NCBI GenBank assembly: GCA_009103225.1
Contig: RHPI01001037.1
Coordinates: 1,388,588 to 1,452,587 of the forward strand
DNA length: 64,000 bases
Origin: Chlorokybus atmophyticus
Taxonomy: Eukaryota > Streptophyta > Chlorokybophyceae > Chlorokybales > Chlorokybaceae
Direction of reading: 5' to 3'
Shown: positions 35,702-46,529 of the stretch, piece by piece
Layout of the letters: every line of letters begins with the position of its first letter
Position numbering within the stretch: position 1 is the first letter of the stretch
Position numbers and translations under genes: made by a program
The notes under the pieces: model-generated
Told to the model about the DNA's origin: nothing
The model's database searches: none
Seen by the model: only the letters and a program-made list of their open reading frames with translations

Positions 35702-35735
35702 GCCATGTCATCCGCAGCGTAGCGGATGACATGGC
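35702..35735. other. Perfect 14 bp-stem hairpin upstream of LEA copy 1
   Basis: GCCATGTCATCCGC pairs exactly with GCGGATGACATGGC across six bases. It lies about 42 bp upstream of the TATA box. Confidence 0.85.
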
Positions 35736-35739
35736 CACC

Positions 35740-38139
35740 ATCAAGCATACGCGCCGCTGCCAGCTGGCGCGGGCGAGTCCAAACGCAGAGGATTGACCCC
35801 CCGCCATGTCAGCTCCCTGCATGGCGCCATGCAATGCTAGGCATTGTGATCATGGTTTGATGTTGGTGGCTCCACTCTCAGGGGCCACAAGTTTGAGGTG
35901 ACGAGCGGGGGACGTAATCGGAGCCGTCGGGTACGCGATCCGCTGCGACGAGGACGCCCCGCGTTACGTGGGGGAATCCGCGCAGCGATTCGCGGCTAGC
36001 GCGCGCCCGGATTCCGGCTTACGCGCGCGCGCGTGGGTGGGTGACCAATTGATGCGTGGGCGCATACTTACGCGTTGTCGCGCCCCCCTAGAACAGTAGA
36101 AGGATGTCACAAACGAGGGCGCGCGCGGAGAAGTATCTCGCACGCCGCATGTTCTGTCGAATACGATACAACCCTTGCACACACCCCGGCAAAATCAATG
36201 AGGGGTGTCACATAACGGGATCAAATAAAGTATAAAAGGGGGGTGACCAAAAAAGCCCCCCCCCCCTCTCCCCCCCCTCGAAAGTTCACAAGGGGTGTTG
36301 TAATCCGGGGGGTATTAGCAAATTAAGGTAGGTAAATGTTTGTTTAATACGATACTAGCGCAATACGCGTTCGTTTATTACGATTTTTAATTTGTTGGAC
36401 AGTCTTTGTTAAGCATATCCTCTATTACGACTCTGCATTTGCATGCACCATCCAGCTTATCTCATACGCAGCACCGACATCAAAAGCATTTTTATAGTAC
36501 GTGAACCTATCATAATGGTTTATGTGTTAGTGCCTTTATACCATAAGGGTATATGTTTAAATTTTGCATTACCCACACATCTGAGCTACACTTTTTACGT
36601 ATCAACCGCCCCATACTGCGAAGGGCACTATCCGTCAGTGTTTGCTTTTATTCTGATCCCACAACACATGCGAACTTGGGTACCTAATTGGCTAAGTCGC
36701 GAAATTGACGCTGACAAAGACGCCTTACCCTATGCTCATTCGTCCACCCCATTTCGCGGCTTCATTTTCATATATGGTTGTCTCACGTCTCATAAAGCCC
36801 TTATGGGTAACAAAACTGCGGTAGTTGATTGCACCATTTTGCACAAGCTTATGTGAGATCTTAATTGAAATGCAAGCCCCGCGTTGATATGCCATGCAAG
36901 GATCCACCTATGAAATATTAGAGGATATGTTGCTCCCCCTTTATCATGCCGACAATACATTCAGATTTGCAAAACCGGCGCGAGCATATCAATTTCCATG
37001 CTTCTTCAAAGCATCTTGCGTAGTAACATCGTGTTCACCGTCATTTGACTCATGGAATTGATGATTCCAAGTTAAAATGTGGCTTACTTAAATATATGCC
37101 GGAAAGTTAGATTGTTTATATTTTACTTTGTAAAAGCTCACAATAGCTCTTTCGAACCTGGCTTAGGACGTTGCAGTCAGCTTCCGGTCTTCAATGACAC
37201 ATTTTAAATGTACATTATGTGCCGGCATTGATTAACCATAAGAAATAGTTTAAACATGTTTGTCGAGTCACAAATATCCTTGAATATATATAAATATGAA
37301 ATCATTTAATAAGCATTGCCTATATATAAGTAGTCTCAAATTGGCTTGAATGCGGGTAGACAAGCGTTCCACTCACATATTTACCACCAACCTTGCACTC
37401 GCCTTCACTTACCTAAACTGTATATCAAGCCGTAGGTTGATGATATCTTAACATGCCCTCCACCACATGTATGTATAATTGCAAAGGTCAGAAGTTGTAT
37501 GGGGTGGAGTATAGGGTACGTTTCGGTTAACGCTCATGTGCTTTAAGTAAAAGCGCAATTGCTCAAGGACCAATCAAGCATGCAATTCCCCTCCCCCACC
37601 CCTTTCTTCCACTTTTTTATCTAGCTAGCGCACATAATTTGTGTAGAAGGCCCCCCACCCTGTTGTTTATTGTGCTTTGCTGCTACCCTTGCCCATATAA
37701 CGCCATTTGCCTTGCCTCGAATCCTGGCCCATGTGTTGTGTCTTATACGATGCCGCGTTGTATGCTATTGGCAGTGCGTGCGTGTATCTGTGTACTTCCA
37801 TTAGTATACCATGGCCTCAGGTTGTGTAAGAAACCACACCCTAATTGTCGGCATCTCGAAATGCATATCAAAAAACGAAAAAGATAGCGCATGTAAATCA
37901 TTAATTGGTTGTAGCACTATTTGAAGTTGCACAATGTAAGTGCATACCGATGGTATGTATATGGTATACAAGTGCACACAACCTAATGATATACAATATA
38001 CAACAAAACCATATACATACCGCAGCACAAGAGTCGGTGCAGCGTGTCTAGCTCGCTAGCACAAGCAACACTATGCAAAGGATCGCAAGGTAGTGCGCAC
38101 ACGCACACACACACGAGCGTGGCAATTGTCCTGCCAGCC
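35740..38139. other. Gene-poor spacer: GC-rich then AT-rich
   Basis: 35740-36130 is GC/CpG-rich, probably upstream DNA of LEA copy 1. A poly-C tract lies at 36257-36282. From 36300 to 38000 the DNA is AT-rich with no recognised gene apart from the doubtful frame at 36443-36856. Confidence 0.5.
36443..36856 (+). CDS. Doubtful 137-codon open frame
   Basis: Starts with ATG and runs 137 codons in an AT-rich stretch where stops should be frequent. The product is rich in hydrophobic and aromatic residues with several Cys and no recognised domain, signal or splice context. It may be chance or a relic of a mobile element. Confidence 0.2.
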   Translation: MHHPAYLIRSTDIKSIFIVREPIIMVYVLVPLYHKGICLNFALPTHLSYTFYVSTAPYCEGHYPSVFAFILIPQHMRTWVPNWLSREIDADKDALPYAHSSTPFRGFIFIYGCLTSHKALMGNKTAVVDCTILHKLM

Positions 38140-38382
38140 TCACTCCATCGCCAGAGCCGCAAGCGCCGCATCCGCCTCTGCTGTCGGTGGGTTAGCGGGC
38201 ACTGGCGCCCAACCCAGCATGGCTGCCCCACGATGCGTAATGTTCAGCGCCTGTGCCGTGTCATATACAAAGCAAGGCAAGGCAGCATGCTGTTCGGACG
38301 AGACATTTTCAAAGATCGTGACTGGGCGGGATACATTACATTTTCTTGCAATTTGATAGTCCAAGACGTAATCAACAGACAT
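38140..38382 (-). CDS. Possible small protein or 3'-terminal exon, unknown
   Basis: An 80-codon frame from ATG 38382 to TGA 38140-38142. It has protein-like composition (CNVSRPVTIFENVSSEQHAA, then ALPCFVYDTAQALNITHRGA) and an Ala-rich helical end. It lies 211 bp beyond the stop of the pseudouridine synthase, on the same strand. A splice acceptor (CTAG) precedes the ATG by 12 bases, so it could be the last exon of an unresolved gene or an alternative 3' exon. I do not recognise the family. Confidence 0.35.
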   Translation of the reverse strand: MSVDYVLDYQIARKCNVSRPVTIFENVSSEQHAALPCFVYDTAQALNITHRGAAMLGWAPVPANPPTAEADAALAALAME

Positions 38383-38593
38383 TGCCAATTCAAAGCTAGT
38401 ATGTAAGTGAAATCGCACCTTCAGCTAAGATTGCGAATGTCACGTGTAAGTCACAACTGCCACACAAAGCACATTGTGTGTGGCCTCTATCCATGGTTGA
38501 CGCAACCCTCAACTTCCACGAGTAGCGTCAGTAGTTTGAGAAAGCTGATAAACACACAAGCGCAGGAATCCTGCATGCATCAATTGCTCAAGC

Positions 38594-41001
38594 TTAAGGC
38601 GTTGCCGTCTCGCTGTTGAATGTGCTTTGATCAACTTCACTGCGATACTTAACAGCAGCGAGGTACAAGCCATGAGCTGGCGCCATCGGCTGCGTCATCG
38701 CACCCTCCTGCTTTTCTTCCAGCACCCTTCTGACTGCACACGCAAGATAGGACAATAAGTATGTGTACACCTTGCACGGCCTATTATGTTAACCACACCT
38801 TCAGCACTTGCCTAGGAGACTTACAGTCAATGCACAGCAGGCAGGCAGAGACTGCATGTGCTGTGCGGACTGCGTGTTGAACAGAGTGTGTGTCCAGTTA
38901 GCAAGCATGCAAGACCGAATAGGGTGCAAGTTACCATACCGTCATCAACGGACATGGCTCCGGCACCAACTGCTCTCAGTGCGCCAGCCATTATTCGGAC
39001 CTGTTGCGTAGCATACAACATGCACTTGAGTACGCGAGTACTATGAAGGGTAAAAATGTGCAAACAACAGCTATGTGTGCTTGTGCATAAAGTGTCCGTG
39101 CAACCTGGCAAGCATGACCTAAAATGCAGTTACAAAGGCCGTTTATGTGCTGGCACCTGATGATACAGGAATGAGCGTGCGCGCGCGGTGATGACAAACT
39201 CTAAGGCGCCTTCTTCGCGCATGTGGGCATCAGGATGGAAATGCGGCCACGCTGGGATCGCATGCACGCTCAGGCCATCCAATGTACGCATCGCAGAAGT
39301 TGCCTGCAACGTGAAAGGATAAGTTGCACAAATGCATCACCAGCCAACACACACACAACACTCCTGTGAACCATCTACTCGACTCGATGCTTGTGGATAG
39401 CTAGTTGAGTGGCGCACAGCGCAAACTGCACCTGGCAACCGGAGCCTCGGAAGGATGAGAAGTCATGATGGCCAACAAGCACCTTGCAGGCCTCCTGAGC
39501 ACAATGCGCAAATGAGTTGTTGGTCATCGGGTACGATGCAGTTAGTAGTGTGTGCATTCGTCTGTCTAAGTTACTTGCATGGCAGGAAGCGAGAGCTGCG
39601 TTGGGACGTGCCATGCACGCTCCCGCTCAAACACTGGACACATCTGAGACCCAGAGACTATGCGGTATAGGTACCTGGAAACATAAAATGTACGGCCATT
39701 CAACGGATGTCACAGAGTTGAAAAACATAAAGACAGAGCAAACTTCAGTTAGTTCACACATCAGCAAAGGCTTTGTGTGACTACAATGGTGTTGCAACGG
39801 TTGCATGGAATGAGCGCATTGTATACACACATCCACACACATGCAAGCATACTCCAGAGTTTGAAGCTTACGTGCGTCCTTGCGCCCAGAAGCGTGAGTG
39901 GAACTCGCTCGGCACTGCCTTCACCCCAACAATGCGCACGTCGTGCGCGTCACTTTTCTTATGGCAGTAAGGACTTTAGTTAGCCCGAACCTCACCAAGT
40001 GCGTGTGCCATGTTGTACACTCTTTACCAAGACATACCGCGATGAAGTGGTTCAATGCTTTGTGTATTGTCCCCGGTTCAAATGGTGGCAACTGCAGTAG
40101 CACGAGCAGTGAATGACCGAACAACAACTACAGCCCTGCATCAATGTTTGATGGTTCTGTCAAGGGACTTTAAGCGCACCGCTTCGTTGGGTTTGCGATG
40201 ACTTGTGCGCCTGATGTCAACGTGGCCGGTGTTGCCCAAAGCATGGACACCCGCATCCTAGCAAGCGCATGCAGCTACTTAACAGCAAACCAACTTGCAT
40301 AATTGCTGAAGCAACGAAAAAGTATAAGCTACACTGCCACGTACTGTGCGGCTGGAGCCAGCGAAAGTCACCGGCTCTTTAGTGAACTGCTGCAACGCAT
40401 CCTATCCATAGACACACAAGTTAATGGAACTGGACTATACATGGCCCATAACAAACTAATGATGCAACATAAGCAACACTGATCAATGTCACGCGTACGC
40501 ACCTCAAGGACTTGCTGGACGGTGCGTCCACCAGGCTGCTTCTGTGACCCGCAAAATTGGGTGCCAATGTATTCCACGGTCAGCAAGTACCGCTGCAATG
40601 CGCTCGGGTGCAACGCCTTGTTGACCATCTCTGCAAGGTACACAATCAGGCACTTTTGACTAGACAATGCTTCTGTGTATGACGCAAGTCTGACGTAACT
40701 GCGCTCAACAATGCTTCTGTGCATTGCATTACTGTGTGCATGCATGGCACGCCAAACATGCAGCATTGCGTGCAAGCAACAGCAGGAAGCTCTACTGCAA
40801 CTAGAAGTACAGTTGCTCAAACCCTCAGTGTAGCAGTGAGCATGCCAAACGAGAGTTGAGCAGCCAAGCCAAGCCTGCGCTTGGCATACCGTCAGCGTCT
40901 GTGGCTGCTGCGTCAAGGGGCAAGCCGTCTCCTGCCTGCTTCGATCCCACTTTCTGAGCGCCAGCTGCTTCACTGCGCTTGCGCTTCTTAGCATCCCTCA
41001 T
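38594..41001 (-). CDS. tRNA pseudouridine synthase, TruA family (PUSL1-like)
   Basis: Eleven exons (41001-40890, 40630-40503, 40401-40345, 40257-40180, 40091-40038, 39957-39872, 39674-39575, 39494-39432, 39303-39157, 39000-38940, 38733-38594) join in frame to 341 residues. TruA-type enzymes isomerise uridines of the tRNA anticodon arm. Seen: YLLTVEYIGTQFCGSQKQPG, the catalytic loop SSRTDAGVHAL with nucleophile Asp100, PSEFHSRFWAQGRTYLYRI, LVGHHDFSSFRGSGC, SFLYHQVRIMAGALRAVG and the C-terminal APAHGLYLAAVKY. SRTDAGVHAL and the overall order fit the bacterial/organellar PUSL1 branch rather than PUS1. The first 37 residues are Lys/Arg/Ala-rich, possibly a targeting or nuclear signal. ATG 41001 is the first in-frame Met; the frame is open a little further upstream. 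Confidence 0.93.
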
Positions 41002-41081
41002 CAGCACTGCCTTTACTCCAAGCAGCAGCGCAAGGCGTCTTAGTTGAATGCTCCTGCCTGCCTCAACCTGGTCCTGTTAGT
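41002..41081. promoter_or_regulatory. 80 bp divergent promoter
   Basis: The pseudouridine synthase (minus) and the DUF924 gene (plus) have start codons 80 bp apart, so both core promoters or leaders must fit in or overlap the neighbouring first exons. No TATA box is visible. Confidence 0.55.
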
Positions 41082-42819
41082 ATGCTTCTGGCAAGCATGT
41101 GCGCAACTATGCCTGCGGCGACATCAGCTCTGTCGCCGCCGCTATCGCCGCCGCCGGCTGTGGCATGCGGCAGACGTACCATGCAGGCGGCTTGGGCGAG
41201 GGCGGCGATGTCGGCGTTGGCATTGCTGTCGGTCGGGAGACCAGCAGCTGGAGGAGGCACATGGCTGCGGCAAGCCTGTGATCGTTGTGGTCCAGCTGCT
41301 AGACTCTGCGGCGCAGTGCAGCCACACCACAGCAGGGTGGGCATGGCCTCCTCCTGTTCCCCCGCGTCCTCCTCCTCCTTCGCCTCGGCCTCAAACTACG
41401 CTGTTAAAGCTGCAGTGACGGTGTCTGCCAACAACGAGGCAGGCAGGCAAGCTCCCACAGCCGCCGACCCCACGCCCGAGAGCGTGCTGCGTTTTTGGTT
41501 TGGCGACTCGCAGGTGAGACTTAGATGGAAGTAGTTGATTGTTGTTGTTGCTGCTGCTGCTGCTGCTTAGGTTGAAGACTCAAGCGTCTAAAGCCCCAAA
41601 GCTATTGCTAATGCTGTGCACTAAGTGATAACCATCGAGAGAAGCAGAGAAGTAATTTGAACACGTCAACCGCATAGACTGGGAATGCATGTGGCACAAG
41701 TATGCATGCATGGATGCATGCATGGACTTCAGTGTCTGCCTTGTGGTCGAAACATCTGTCAAGCTGCCATGCTTACCACTTACTGCAGGGCTTTCTATCT
41801 TTAGCGCCAACTATTCCCATGCTTGCGATTGGGAATGCAAGCGCGGTGTTTTTGCTTTGTGTCTGAGCATGCATTGCTGCCCAACATTGAAGTGCACGGT
41901 GGGTCCGTTTGTGACAGACTTCCTATGTAGGTACATGCTCAGTGTGCCCTTGCAGATGTATGACCAGCAACAATCTTGCATTAGGCGGCAGTCCCTGATC
42001 AAGCAGGCTTCATGAAGTGGTTCAAAGCATCAAATGAGTTCGACAACGAGCTGCGGCAAAGGTCAGGCTGATGCTTCGTGTTATAATATCAGCTCGCTTA
42101 ACACACGGTCTGTCTATTGCATTCCTGCAGGTTTGGCAACCTCATAATAAAAGCCGCAAGCGGCGAGTATGATCAATGGCGCAAGAGTCTTATGGGTCGC
42201 ATGGCACTCATCATCGTGTTTGACCAATTCCCACGTAACGTTTTCCGCGGTTCACCACAGGTATGTGCAACAGTTTGGCCGAATTTATGCTCATGCATTC
42301 CCATCATTAATCTGTGGCACCCTTAGGCTTTTGCTTATGCTCCAGAGGCGCTTGCGCTGGTGAATGATCTGATTGAATCTGATGAGCACAAGCAGCTCCC
42401 GGCGGTGCAAAGAGCGTTTGTGTACTTACCTCTCCAACATGCAGAAGACAGAGCAGCCCAGGTCTGAATTTGGCAACTGCGCTGTACACGCACTGATACA
42501 CTCTAATACACGCTCGTACACAAGTTGTGCAGCAGAGTCGGGAGCACCCACCATCACCTTCGTGCTGCGCTTAGTCCAAATGATGCCATGCTAACAGACG
42601 CTTGCACAGGCTTTGGCGGTGAGATGTTACCAGGAATTGCTGGAGTCCTTAACCAATGCAAGCGATAGGCCGATCTTTGAGGACTTTTTGAACTATTCAA
42701 GGCGGCACCAAGTCACGGTGGATCGCTTTGGGCGGTTCCCGAGCCGCAACGCCGTCCTTGGCAGGGAATCTACTCCTGAGGAGCTGCAGTTTCTTTCAAA
42801 GACGCCACAAGGGTTTTAG
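41082..42819 (+). CDS. DUF924 family protein, probably organelle-targeted
   Basis: Exons 41082-41513, 41985-42061, 42131-42260, 42327-42461 and 42610-42819 join in frame to 327 residues. The DUF924 (TPR-like fold) domain runs from about residue 136 to the end: ESVLRFWFGDSQ, MKWFKASNEFDNEL, MALIIVFDQFPRNVFRGSPQ, FVYLPLQHAED and HQVTVDRFGRFPSRNAVLGR followed by ESTPEELQFL. The biochemical role of the family is not established. The first 130 residues are Ala/Ser/Pro/Arg-rich and almost free of acidic residues, as in chloroplast transit peptides (inference). Several Met codons lie in this leader, so the start could be later. The exon 2 acceptor (TTAG at 41981-41984) was chosen because the alternatives hit a stop. 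Confidence 0.92.
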
Positions 42820-43150
42820 AGTTAGTGGTTGCTGGAGTGCTTTGGCAAGCGTGTGCTGGTTGTGTTGTGCACTGTGTGTCATCAATGCATGCGTCGGCGC
42901 GTTGTATGAACATTGGCCCTCAGGATACTTTGGGTGTGACTTGAGCTCTCGTCTCTGTGGTAGAGACGACACCGGAATTGCAGCACCATCATACAGAATT
43001 ACAGCAATAAGTAAAGCTTTTGGACATAGCATCAAATGGTAATAGGATGTGTACCTTATAAAAAGGCATATTTTTGTGTTTTAACGTAAGAGGGCGCAGT
43101 GCATATGCAACATGGGGTGGATGTAGTGTCTATCCGTTGTGCAACACATT

Positions 43151-43943
43151 TAATGAGAGTGCTTCATAGTGTGGTGAGTAGACTGCTCATGCATGTGTGT
43201 GTCACACTCTCATGCATGCCACAATCCTTGCATTCCATTTATTATACACTCCCTAGTTGGTGCGGCCATCCCATGCCAGAGGCCACTCCAATTCGCTCAT
43301 GCAGTTGAGGTGAGCGACTGGCTACCCTATATTACGGCTTAGGGCGTGCATGTCACCGTGCTATGGTGTGGTGTGGTGTGGATAGGTGGGTGCTTGACCG
43401 GGAGCACCCTGCATGTGTAGTTGCCTAGTTGATAGCGAGAGTTGGTGCCCACCCCACTAGCCATGCATAGCAATGCACAAGACGAAGTCACAAGTGAAAG
43501 TACATGGGGAGCAGCGAATTCTGCCCGTGTCATCAAAGTAGGCGCACACAACCACGACATGCACCGCCGCAGATGGAGTTTCCGTGCGTGCCGTGCATGC
43601 ATGCGTGTGTGTACTGACAAAACCCTAAGCCGGCAGTTGACAAGACGGCAGTAGGAGGCTGGCGGAGATGGCGGCGGGGGTGCGGGTGAAGCGGGAGGGG
43701 GAGTCCTTTAAGTCCTGCTGCTGGTGTGGCCGCTGCTGCTGCAAGAAGGCTGCTGACCAAGGCGCATGTGCAAGTAATGACGCACGCATGCATGCATGCA
43801 TGTCTAATGGGTATGGGCAGTAAAGAAGGTAGGTAGCAGCTAGGTTAGCAGCCCGGTGGGTAATGAGAGTGCTTCATAGTGTGGTGAGTAGACTGCTCAT
43901 GCATGTGTGTGTCACACTCTTATGCATGCCACAATCCTTGCAT
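43151..43943. repeat. 83 bp direct repeats flanking a 627 bp segment
   Basis: 43151-43233 and 43861-43943 are identical except one C/T difference (43211 versus 43921). Without its first three bases (TAA), each repeat begins TGAGAG, and it ends TTGCA, i.e. LTR-like TG...CA ends. The enclosed segment has no protein I recognise. A terminal-repeat miniature retroelement is possible; no target-site duplication is evident. Confidence 0.6.
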
Positions 43944-45540
43944 CTATTAATTAAACATCATGGTGGTTGGCTTGCGAAGTAAACTGTGGCGCTAGCCATA
44001 CATGCATACGGGGAGTGCGGCATATTGAGATTAATGATGATTAAACAATGCTTGTTTTAACGAGTGCCTGCACTCATTCCACAATTGAGTCAGTGCACAT
44101 GCAAAGAGTATATCAACACTTTATAATCTCACATAAGCACCACGACACAACAGCACCTTCAGTATCCTATACACATCTGTCTCACTGCCCACCTGCATAA
44201 CCAACACCACAAGAGGGCCAGTAGATGTAGGGTGGTAGTGCAATGAAGGTTAGCCCGGTGGTAACAACTGTGAGGCGTGTAGTAGTGTTGATGCAATGCT
44301 TGGGTGGTGTGCATGTTGCATCAGGTATAAGTTGTAAGGCAAATAAGCAATTCAAACGCACAAAAGTAGCACCACAAGCAACAAGCATATTGGACAAAAA
44401 GACATGCAAGAAAAACACTTTGATTGTCACAGGGGCTTTACGACTATGTGCACTACGTGCTCTAGGCGGGGCGCGGCTGTAGGATGCCATGGCAAGCATG
44501 TGATTCGTGTGCACAATAGCTCATTACATACTATGTGCACCAGCTTAGCAAGCATAAGGTAAATAACACGGGCCCGGCATACACACAGATATCATACGAC
44601 AATGCACGAGAGACAAACAAACAACGGCATGAACAACCAATAACAACTCATGTGCAACACGTAGGGTGCGGTCATCGTCTGCTTGCGTGCTCTGCTGCCT
44701 GCTATCCCCCTCCGACTCACTTGCAATCGCGTGTTAGGTACGCCACGTAGGAATAGCTTATGCCTCTACTTGTCTGTTGCTAATGCTGGTGTGTGCGTGT
44801 GTGTCCGTATTCTTTGCGCTCGTATTGCTATAACAGCTTAATTACACACACTTAACACTCAAGCATATTTTGGTACAGCCACGCTAGGCATGATTGGCAG
44901 GGGATAGACCAGCAGTATGGCAGTGGCGGGCTGTATGCATCCTGTGAACTTCACACGCTTGAGGCATGCAACGACAATGGTAGGGTTTATGCTCGATTGA
45001 TATCAAGTTGCACATACCATGCTACGATCGCAAAATGAAGCATCAATAAGTGAGTTTGGGGTTTCATAACACATTCTCTGTCTATATGCCTTTCTTTTAG
45101 CATCTAATAAACATTTTTAGGATGATAAATAACCTTATTGGTTAGAAATTGCAACTACATGATCTTACGCAATGTATAAGCGTATGTAATTTACACATGT
45201 AAATTATATTACAAGATCTCAATACTTGAAAGCAAGATGTAGCAATCAACAAACATGAACAAACTAAAATAAAAAGCAATAAAGTCCAACCTCATCGAAG
45301 CCCTTGCCTTTACTTGCAAAGCTTTAGAATTGCATAAACCCATGCGACGTCCGTTAATGTGCGTAACGTATGTCACGAAGCAAGGATCACATGGTCTTAT
45401 TGCTGAACTTACCAATGATCGCCAAAATGAACACGTCATTCGACATGCGTCATGTGATAATGATAATCACCGCAGCTATTCCTATACCCAGCAAGGGCTG
45501 TTCTCCCTGTAAGTTCCAGACCACACACCCAAGAGGATTC

Positions 45541-45558
45541 GGCCCACGTGGCCCAGCC
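45541..45558. promoter_or_regulatory. G-box (CACGTG) upstream of LEA copy 2
   Basis: GGCCCACGTGGCCC, a perfect palindrome around CACGTG, about 550 bp upstream of the start codon. In land plants this core is the ABA-response/G-box of Em-type genes; its function here is inferred only. Confidence 0.35.
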
Positions 45559-45763
45559 CACTCACCAATTTGCATTGACACGCACAGTCCTGCGTTGCAT
45601 GGCGAAAAAGGCAGCCATGCAAGCTAAATCTGACCCGGGCATGCCAGCTTGCAACTGCGCCATCCCGGGGGTTCCTTCTCTCCAAAACAGTGCGTATCCA
45701 GGGAGCGGATAGGGCCGCGCCTCTGTGGCATACACACAGCAGCGGCGGCAGCGTTTGCTAGGT

Positions 45764-45771
45764 GTATATAT
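45764..45771 (+). promoter_or_regulatory. TATA box of LEA copy 2
   Basis: TATATATT about 330 bp upstream of the ATG. A CATG-rich array (about 45872-45935, with GTACATGTCCATGTACATGT) lies between it and the ATG, paralleling the layout of copy 1. Confidence 0.5.
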
Positions 45772-46097
45772 TGGTTACTGCGCGCAGACACGCACAGCAA
45801 CGGTTAGTGTGGTTTGACTTTGAGTTGAGGTGAAGGAGCAGCTGAGCGTGTCAGGACAAGGTATGCTCCTGCGTGTCCATGCCCGTGTGCATGTACATGT
45901 CCATGTACATGTCCACTTGCATGCCCATGTCTGTACTTAAGTCTTGGTTGATAGACTATGCCGTTGCTTGCTGCAAGTTTGGCGCAGGCAATTGTGTTGT
46001 GCGTGCCTGTTTGTTTGAAGGCAGCGTTGCATGACAAGTAATCCCGCATGCGCTGTTGTTGCAGGTTGTGGCGTGACAAGCAAATCCACAGACAGCA

Positions 46098-46529
46098 ATG
46101 GCGGACGAGGAGGTGCAGCCACGCGTCGGAGACCCCAACAGCTCCGACCCCATGGAGAGAATCCGCGCAGGAGGTTCCAAGGGAGGACAGGTCCGTTTGC
46201 ACTTGTGTGTATGGCTCTTGGGTTTGACTAGACACCTGCTGTGTGTGGGAGTATTGACACATGTGTGGGCGTGAGCAGAAGGGTGGTAAGGTTCGTGCTG
46301 AGCAGCTTGGGCATGACGGATACGTTGAGATGGGCACCAAGGGCGGCCAGACGGTGAAGGAGATGGCGCAGGTGAGTGAGAGACACAACACCATACGGTA
46401 GTTGCTATGAATAGATCATCTGCATCCAACCGATTGAACCTTACGTTTCTTGTGCAGCGTGCTGCCGGAGATGATGAGGCTGCTGATGAGACCAAGGCCG
46501 CCAAGGACAAGATCATGCCTCATGACTGA
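46098..46529 (+). CDS. Group-1 LEA (Em-like, LEA_5) protein, copy 2
   Basis: Exons 46098-46190, 46279-46371 and 46458-46529 encode 85 residues. Identical architecture to copy 1 at 34883-35405: MADEEVQPRVGDPNSSDP, a GG/KGG-rich stretch, the Em motif RAEQLGHDGYVEMGTKGGQT, and RAAGDDEAADETKAAKDK. Exon 2 is the same length (93 bp) in both copies and splice phases are the same (phase 0). Differences are an extra Glu at position 4, Lys for Arg in the first GG motif and a shorter C-terminus. Hydrophilic desiccation-protectant role from family knowledge; cytosolic, as there is no signal peptide. Confidence 0.93.

Larger units (their letters stand above)
42820..46097. other. Spacer, no recognised gene
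   Basis: About 3.3 kb between the DUF924 gene and LEA copy 2. It holds the 83 bp direct repeats (43151, 43861) and the promoter elements of LEA copy 2. Small open frames lack support. Confidence 0.5.
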
